A DNA stretch of 64,000 nucleotides from Vesta saturnalis. Lineage: Eukaryota; Arthropoda; Insecta; Coleoptera; Lampyridae. The notes below the pieces were generated by a model. The model saw nothing but the letters and a program-made list of their open reading frames with translations. It did not search any database and had not been told where the DNA came from. The stretch covers positions 732,501 to 796,500 of the forward strand of contig JARFJB010001603.1 of assembly GCA_036346205.1 (NCBI GenBank). The letters are read 5' to 3'. Position 1 is the first letter of the stretch; each line of letters starts with the position of its first letter. The position numbers and the translations under genes were made by a program. Below, in pieces: positions 13,501 to 22,500 of this stretch.

Positions 13501-16500
13501 TTTTTGAATTCTTAACGCCCCCTAGGGACGGTGATATACATTAACAATCACTGTTGGTCCTTAATGCGATTAATAACAACTGTCTCTTTAATTGAGACCA
13601 ACATTTATCCAATCCGGCTCAGCACAACCAAACTTCGTCAATTAAAGTGTTAAAAAAAATTTCTATTTCCCTATAACTTTAAAACGAGCAAAGATATTAA
13701 CTTTAAATTTTCGGGACAAAATTGATATAATAAATTGCGCCCTGTAGCACCTTCATTAGGAACTATTGTGTAACAATGGGAACGGCAGTTTAAAATACCT
13801 ACATTTGTCTTTCAACAAGATTCATTTTATTAAAATTGAATAAGTGTTTTAGAGTTTATAGCAATTTTAATTACACTTTGAATAGCTTCCCCCACTCTTA
13901 TTATGGTCAGCACGCAAATGAACCTCAAACCAAAATTATGTAGAATTGTCTAGACTTTCTAACGATGTAAGCAAAGATACAGGAGTTTTGAGAGAAATTT
14001 AGAATTTTATTATTTAATTTTTAATTGCACCCCCTAGCGGTGAAATACAGAACAGAAAAATAATTTCCAGCATTTTCTCATGGCCACATTCATAATTAAA
14101 TTTCTCCCCCATTGTTGTCAGATAGACAGGTCCTGAGATACAGCCGCTTACCTCGCTTATTTGTCCACCCCGTATAATATATAACATATTATTTCTTTTT
14201 CACAACACAAAAATTTCCACACGTGTATATGTTTCATTGATTAGATGTGTTTTGTACAATTAATATAACCGCAAATAAATGAGTTAAAAATATTTATATC
14301 GCGACTGATTAGCTCTGGCCCCTATATGCTAAGTTATGTGCAGCCACAACAAATTTTTTCTTGATGTATTAAGGGAACTAAATTGTTAGCTGTTTCAATG
14401 TTTGGATGTTTTATATTTTTCATAAATTTGATTGATTTACTGTTCTAGAGCAATCATAGAAGGAGCTAGGAAAATAGAATTTTCTTCTCTAGTGAGGAAA
14501 GTAAAAAACAATATTTCCACGTTAATCATCACATTCAAAAGGGGAAAATACCCGTGTCAATTTTTTTCTGCAACTTATAAGATTTCTGCTAAAATGTGTG
14601 TTTACGTCATATGCGTAAGGTAAAAGTACCTAAATTGGGTCATGTTCTTATAACGGGCCAGTAAATTTCGTTTATGCATGTCCGAGAATAATATAGTATT
14701 TTCGCTATAGCTTTGTTGGTAAGCGATTAGCGCTTAATTTCAGAAATCACAAAACTCTTATAGCGTTGTCCTTTTCTAACATATATATCATACCTACCAA
14801 AAATATTGGGTATGTCTCATCGCCTCCAGCAATAATCAGGTAAACAACAACATTGAGTATTGTTTGCCAACAATGGAATAATGAGCTCTGCTTTTGTTCA
14901 AATACAAACTTTAAAGTAAAAAGTCAGAGGTTCTAAACCATTTATTTGTTATAATCTATACAAACAAATGCTCGAGGTGTTGGCAAATTCAAGTTGGCTG
15001 CATATGATTCCAGAAACGTGGTTTTTAAGGCTACAATGTGAGATTGTTCACAAAGAGCACGTCTATTGTCATCTTTCTTGTATTTAAATCCACATATTCG
15101 TAGTAAATGGAACAAACTTGTTTGTTTTACTTCGTATCCATGCCTTTCATCCAGAAATTTTTTTAGTGTGTGTAAGGAAACATATTCTTTTTCCGCGTAC
15201 ATACTGTAGACCGATGATTTAATAAGGTTTTTGACTTCGTGCGAAGCATCAACTGTTTTTCGCTTTCTTTTGATGCGAGATTTATTTGGTGTGCGTAATA
15301 TCGGATTTTCGTTATATCTCTTCATTATATTTCGTACAGTTCCTAACGAAACACTCAAAGCATCACTCACTCTCTAAAATAATTCATTTTTAACATTGTT
15401 GCACACAACGTTGCTATAATTCACTTACCTGCTGTACAGACAACACGGAAATCAAGGGACCGCCGTTTTCCTTCTCTTGTTCAAAATATTTTAATAATTT
15501 TATTACAAACATTTGAGATTGGGAGTTTAAAACTTCACCGGGCCTTTTTTAAGATAAACACGCGTAATCAATAATAACGATCTTGCTTGCAACGCAGTTA
15601 CTTGACGACTAACTGACGTCTAATTGCACAATTTTTTATAATGTAGCTTACGAGTAAACATGCAATTACTTTATCATTACATATTAATTATAATAGCATT
15701 TTTAGTGATTAAGAGAATGTGAAAATAACACCCCTGGTGTATTGCAATTTTCATGTTGAATACCTATGTACAAAGTTTAAAGTACCGCTGACTTTCACAA
15801 ATATTGAACCATACAGTTTTCAAGTGGGAATCCCTAATTGCTCACCAACAAAGCTACAGCGAAAATACTATATAAACAGTTAAAGTAAACGTTTGAACCC
15901 TTAGTAACCACGTGCATTCGATCAGGTCGTCAGTATGGCCTTGAATGGGAATGACTGAGCTCTATTGTTCCTCGTGAGTGTAATCTGTTAAAAAGTTAGC
16001 CGTGAAACCATACAATTGGAGAGGTAAGGGGTCCAAATTAGGAACATATTATTTTTAGTTGTTCCTATTCAGGGCCACCTGGTTCAAATTAAGAATATCG
16101 TGGTCAAATCTAGTGAATGTCTTCTTGCTTTGTCTGTATGGTAACTCATATAGCTATCTTTATTATGCTCACGCCACCAATTATGGCTTAATTGGACCAG
16201 CTTTCCGAAATTAGGGGCAACCCGGCACAAGTAAGAGACAACTATGAATCAAGAGAATAAAAAATCGCGAGGCTTTGGGTTACTGTTATAAGAACTATTT
16301 TCCATTCAAGAGTCTAAAAATCGAAAATATAACAAATATACTGCAGATGACATGAAAGCAAAGACAGGTTTGCGTTGGGCTTCAAAAAAATACGGAATTC
16401 CGGAAGCGACACTGTAACTAAATTAACAAACTGTGGGTCCTTTGGAAACGAAAGCAGGTGTGCCAACTGTTCTTGGTAAGATGGTAAGATGGGTCAATTC

Positions 16501-19500
16501 TGGGTTCCCTATATCAAAGGAGACTCTTCTCTTCAGTGTCTTAATAAAAAAATCTTCTCTAATGGGAAGATCATATGTGAGCGTACATGGCATGAGGGAT
16601 TCAAGAGGTGACACCCTCATATTTAAGAGGGAAAAAGCCAGAACCTTACCTTCGCAAGAAGCAAAATAACACTGGACGACATTAATCAATGGCTTGGCGA
16701 AATTGGAAGTTACATCGACAAAAATAATCTGCATAATGTATTTACGACGGTAGACGTATTTTTACTTGTGATGAAGCAGCCCATTTTTAAACCCGAAGTC
16801 TGAAAAAGTATTGGCGGAGAAAGGCTCTAAAAATGTAAACACATCCGTAGGCGTAGATAAGAAATTTAATTTAACCGACTTAGTTACGGAAAATGTGGCT
16901 GGGGAATTGGCTCCGCCGATCATCGAGTATGTTACCAATGTATTTTATCCAACCAACTTATTCCTCGACTTGTAATTAGGTTTCTCGATGGCCATTCATC
17001 AGGTTTATCTCCGAGGAGTTTTCCAATCACTATTATATCCATTAGAGCCTCAGGTATTAGTGAACGGTTTTCGAAACAGTGGTTAAGTGCCTTGGAACCC
17101 TTGTGAAGTAAAGGTTACCTTCAACCGTGTAGAAGAATCACAAGACAATGCACAGAAACCTAACAAAGACACAAGAATCGTGATATTCTTTACAATTTTA
17201 GAGGAAAAACTAGGTACTCAGAAGGTAAAAGAGTTTTGAAACAGTAAATATACTTGGAATGGTGCTACAGATTACCTATCCTTGTACTACATGTAGTTAA
17301 AACTACCTTTCGTGTAATACAGAAGCTGTAAAAGAGCCGGTGGTTTGTCAATCCAGGACTCCAAAAAAACGCAGTTGCGGGTCCATTCGGGACTAGCGGG
17401 TTACTTGGGGTTCCAACGCCATTCAAATCAGCTCAAAGTAGAGAAATTACTATCAGTAGTAACGTTTCCACAGATGCTATAATACTACAAAAAGAAACAA
17501 AGTATAAAAAGGTCTAAGGAAAAAGCAATAAAAAAAACGAAAGCTAGAACCGGAGGTAAAAATCAATTGAAGAAAAAAGAAAATGACAGAAGAAAAGAAA
17601 AAGAGACAGGACAGTGAAAGGTTATCATCGTCATATTCAGAGAGTTCCTCTTCGTCCTATTACGAATTGATTCCCCATGGAATGAGTGTTAGACTAGCTA
17701 CGAAGTTTCTCTGGAAGATATTGCAACATGAGACTTTGTCTTAGTAAACTTATTGGGTGAAAAAGGAACTTGACCAACTACAAATATGTGTGTTATTCAA
17801 CAAATTAAAAATTACTAAATAACGGTTCAGGGGCTTCAGTCCAACATAGTAAAAATAACTTTTTATTTGATTGATTTTTGTAATAGCATTTAACCAAATC
17901 GTTGGCTGATGCCCAACCAGAAGTTGGGGTGGAGGGAAGACAAGTCGTTTATATAAAAAAAGAACATGCATTACTGAAAAATCATAATGTATATTGATTC
18001 TCTGTGTTGCATTTTTGAGTTTATACTCATTTAATGCTTTATTTTTCCACAACAAATATTGATTTTCAAAATAATTTTAAGAGAAAAATATGATGCGTTA
18101 CGACGTCCGAAATTAGGGGGGGGGGCAATATTACAGAAAAATATGAAGCATTATGACGTCCGAAATTAGGGAGGGTCCAATATTGGTGCAGTTAAAATTT
18201 CCCTGGTCCAATTTAGCACCCTAGACACATCATGAATAGAGCCGAATTAATGAACTCTTGGTTACTCCTACTATAGAATAAAATTGTTTCCCACGGACCT
18301 TCGATCTAATTGTACCAGACTAAGTTAGCGGAATTTTTATACTAATCTGCGCAAGGAAAAGAATGCCTAGAACTGTATTAAGCCCCCCAAACACTTTAAC
18401 TCTTAAAATAGCTTGTAATAAAAGTACATAAGAATTTTATTAAATACTACGATCGTCCTTTTTCTCCTTGACATTTTTCAATAATGGACGTACCAATAGG
18501 AATCATCAGCAACAGCCATGTGGCAGAAACGTCAAGAACCAAATTGAACTTTAGGATTGTATTTTTTTAAAAATTATTGTTAGCTTTATTACATGTTTTA
18601 TTAACAACGGAGAGTGAAGACGAAGCTTTGAATTGTAGTTGAAAAATACCACGTTCTTCTCTGTACACGACGTTTTGCAACACTTTTAATAATACCAATA
18701 AAGTGTTGATAATTTTTATGAAACGGTGGAACCCAACGACCTGTTCCCCAAATTTAACCCAGCCTGTTCTTTGGAAATTTCAGTGTTTTTGATAATCAGT
18801 GATAGGTGAAATTTCAAAGCCTACATTAATTATAACTGGTCTGTGTTGACTATGTGAAAAATGTTTCAACACATGCAGCTAATATCGCTGTTATCTGTAG
18901 AAACAATACATAGATTATGTTCACAATATGCAACGTGTCTAACCAACCAAGTCACATAAAATGGGGAGTTAGCTCGACTAGTAACTCAACCAAACGGTCC
19001 TGAGACCGCAGAGAACTCGGATAGCGTGGGTGTTTTGAAGTGGAGATAAAGAGTAAATAGGTGGCTAGGCAGAAAGATAAGGAGAACAGACAAGAAATAG
19101 GAGCCACAAGCTTCAAAGAAGCAAAGATAAAATATTAGTTCTTGGAAGAGAGTCCTTGTAGAGCTTAAACCAGGCAAAAAACAGGAAGAATAGATAAACG
19201 ACAATTCCCTCAACAAGCGTAAATTTATTTATGAATTTACCAACAATGAATAATCTTTGTATATATATACATATAGATCGGTAATAAACTCACCGTTAAT
19301 CAATTTTGCTAATTTAATAAAAGAACGTAACCACAATAGTTTACGTTAGAAAGGTAACACTCCAACTTGCCTTTCGTTTCACAATATTCAAACACAAACC
19401 CCCCATAACAATGCCAAATTCAAATATATAAATAATCGGAGATGCTTGTTCAGTTGATATCCTAAGATGCATATACAGTAACTAATCAATTTATAATTCG

Positions 19501-22500
19501 AGACCAATGATCTGAACACTCTTATCCCCAATAAAAGAAACTCTGTACTTAAAAGCTAACAAATATAGTATAAATAATACGACATAGAGAACCTGTACAT
19601 CCAATTTATGCTTTGGATTACTGCTACTGCGCACGATAGCGTAAACAGTAGATACTTGTTAATAAGATAATATCAAAGATGGAAGCTAAAGCCTAAAACA
19701 TCACTATGTGTTTTATGTAAAAGTTCAATAATAATTACTCTAAATTTGGGTTAAAATATGTACACCAAATATTAACTAATAGTTTGATCAAATTATAATA
19801 GCTCTACTTTATTAAAATCTTTAGGAAAGTTAAATGTATTCGGATATCAAAATGACATCGAGGTTGTAACAAAGTTAAGCGATTTATTAAAATTCTTTGC
19901 AATATGGTTAATTTAAACGCACTTAATCTTTGTAGAGGCTGTGGTAATCCCTGCTGAATGTCGAGTATACTACATAACAGATTAGGAAATAAACTCGATA
20001 ATACAATTTTCATTAATATAGGCGATAAAGGAAAAATCTGACCTTTAGGTTGTGGAACGAATACTTGAACTTTAGTTAGTACAGTTTAAATTCCATCCTC
20101 GTAATTGCAGCACAACAACCAGTAGTCATTTACGAGCAGTCCCAGTTAAGAGCACTTTGTAACAAAACTAAAAGCGAGACGAAAGGTACACTAACGTATA
20201 ATCAACGACTATATAAAGTAAAGAAGATAATGACCGACGAGAAAAAAAATTTAGAAATAAGATAAGGTATATAATCGCAATTTATTCCTATAACGTTGTT
20301 TTACCTCTATAGATCGAAGGCGAGCTATAATGTGATAATTTACCACGAACTGGTTAAATATACTTCTTTTAATTTAAATATCGTATTTTAAGCCTAAAAG
20401 AAAGATTTGAATTATAACGAGTTGAAGAAAACCGAGCTAACTTACTATGTGTGTATAAGTAACATTTTTTTTCATCCGCAATAATAGCGACTATATTACT
20501 TCACCAAATGAAGAAATATTTTTTTGAAAAATTCTCATCTAAAAATGATGATTTACACACCGAAGACCAACAACCAGAGAAATTTTCTGAAATATATTTT
20601 ACACCACACAAAATGGCCGATAAGAAACCACATCTTAGGAACAAGACATTCAACAAAATTTTCTTATCAAATTTTTTGGGTGTAATCAAAATGGTAAGCA
20701 GATGTATTTCAATAAAGCATGTTTAGTAATATGTAATTACTCAATGGTATCACCATCTAGTGGTAATTTAGCAACCTAACAGGTATCTATAAAATGTATG
20801 AATTTAAAGCTAACCAGAACCCACGTATAGATGGCACTAGTAGGTTTGTTTTAAGAAATTTTATAAAATAAGAAATATAAATACAATAAAGAAATAATTC
20901 AATTCATTATGAATTAAAACGTACATGATAAGGGCAGTAAATACAAAAAATTTAGATCATTAAGGTAGAGAAATAAGTAACGACTAATCCTTAAATTACC
21001 ATCCTAAATATCAAGTCACAGATACCTATTTAGTCTTGTTCTTTTCCAAACAGTAATAAGAAAAAATTATAAAATGGATCCGAAAAGATACGATATCGAT
21101 TTCTGTACGTTATAAATTCCATCTGAAAGTATGAAAAGATTTTAATCGTTTTGCGTCATACATATGATGCAAATTATTTGGTTCCATACTTTTGTACAAA
21201 AAAGGCCATTTCTGTATACATTTCTTTATTCACATAAACTATGATGACAGTTAAAGGCGTTCACGTACCAGGTGCTGTTAGGAGGTTAGGAAGTTTACAC
21301 ATAACTAATTATGTCTTTAAAAATTACTTGATAATCTGCAATGCTTCCTTTAACATAAGCCGCAATGCCATAAACTATTCAGTTTATCGAATAATTGAGA
21401 TTATAGCCAGGAATAATTCCTCTTTTGCTTTACTGATGATGTACGGGTTTCTTTAAGAAGGATAACATCCACTTTATTATCTTAGGCAAGTTAAAAAAAT
21501 GGAGAGTTTTTCTTAATTTATTTACTATAAACAGGCAGCATTTTGATTGGGAGGATCTTGATGATCTAATCTTCAAAACTTGCTTCAAAATGCTTCGTGG
21601 TATGGATTTCCATTGATATTCACTCTATGTTCTTTAAATTCTATCTTGTTGTCAAAAAAAAAGTTAGCACCAGCTTGCCTTAAACTTTTTTGGTGGTGGT
21701 CCATTGCATCGATGACAACTTACTGGATCGTTCTGCACCAAGTTTCGTCACCAGTAACTGTTGATAAATGGAGCTTATTACCATTTGCATTGTACTCCGT
21801 AAGGTGTTGCTGAGACAAACTCATCTGCAAACATTTTTGATCCTCAGACAAAAGACGAGGAACCCATTGCACACAAACTTTTATGTAACCCCAATACTAT
21901 GGACGGATCTTACACTCACATCAATACTTTGTGATATCGCTCTGATTGAAATCCGACGATTTACCCTAATCAAACCGTCCACACGCGCTATATTGATGTC
22001 TATTGATGCAGTACACAATGCACCTGGTCGTGACGCATCTTTTGTTCCTTCTTTACCTTTTATAAATTTTCGGCACAATTCCTTTACAGTTGGATAGGCA
22101 AAAGATGCTTCTTCATAAACTATCTGCAATCGGAAATTATTTTGCATTGGATGCAAACCCTAAGCACACAAAAATTAAATGACCGCAAGTTGATGAAGTT
22201 TGGACGGATTTTTTTTATAACAAATGCCATTTCAAATTCGCAATATTTATAATCACTATAAAGTATAAATAAAATTTGTGTGACAGTTACAAGCATTACT
22301 GACGTTACAAAACGTCAATTGGGTGAATAAATTGTTTTCCAAGGCTGATTTGACCAAAGATGGGTTTCAATTGAACTACCAAATACTATAACCCGGAGTA
22401 AAAATTGTTGTTCATAATCATCAGTTAAAAGGTGACACAAGAAATTACATACAGGGTGTAAAATTAGTGCGTAATTCTTTGATTTGTAACTATTTTAGAT

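Larger units (their letters stand above)
10618..14172 (+). mobile_element. 3.56-kb DD41D-type element with TIRs of about 0.9-1.1 kb (copy b)
   Basis: The left end CCGGGTGGGCGATAAGCGAG at 10,618 mirrors the right end ...CGCTTATTTGTCCACCCCG at 14,172, and both are flanked by TA. The inverted similarity runs in to an inner boundary where TTGGCGCACCCTG (about 11,760) faces CAGGGTGAGCCACG (about 13,322). TIRs are therefore roughly 10,618-11,780 and 13,316-14,172. The extra length of the left TIR is largely a 304-bp tandem duplication. A broken transposase lies between them. The whole element sits inside the lysozyme intron. Confidence 0.75.
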
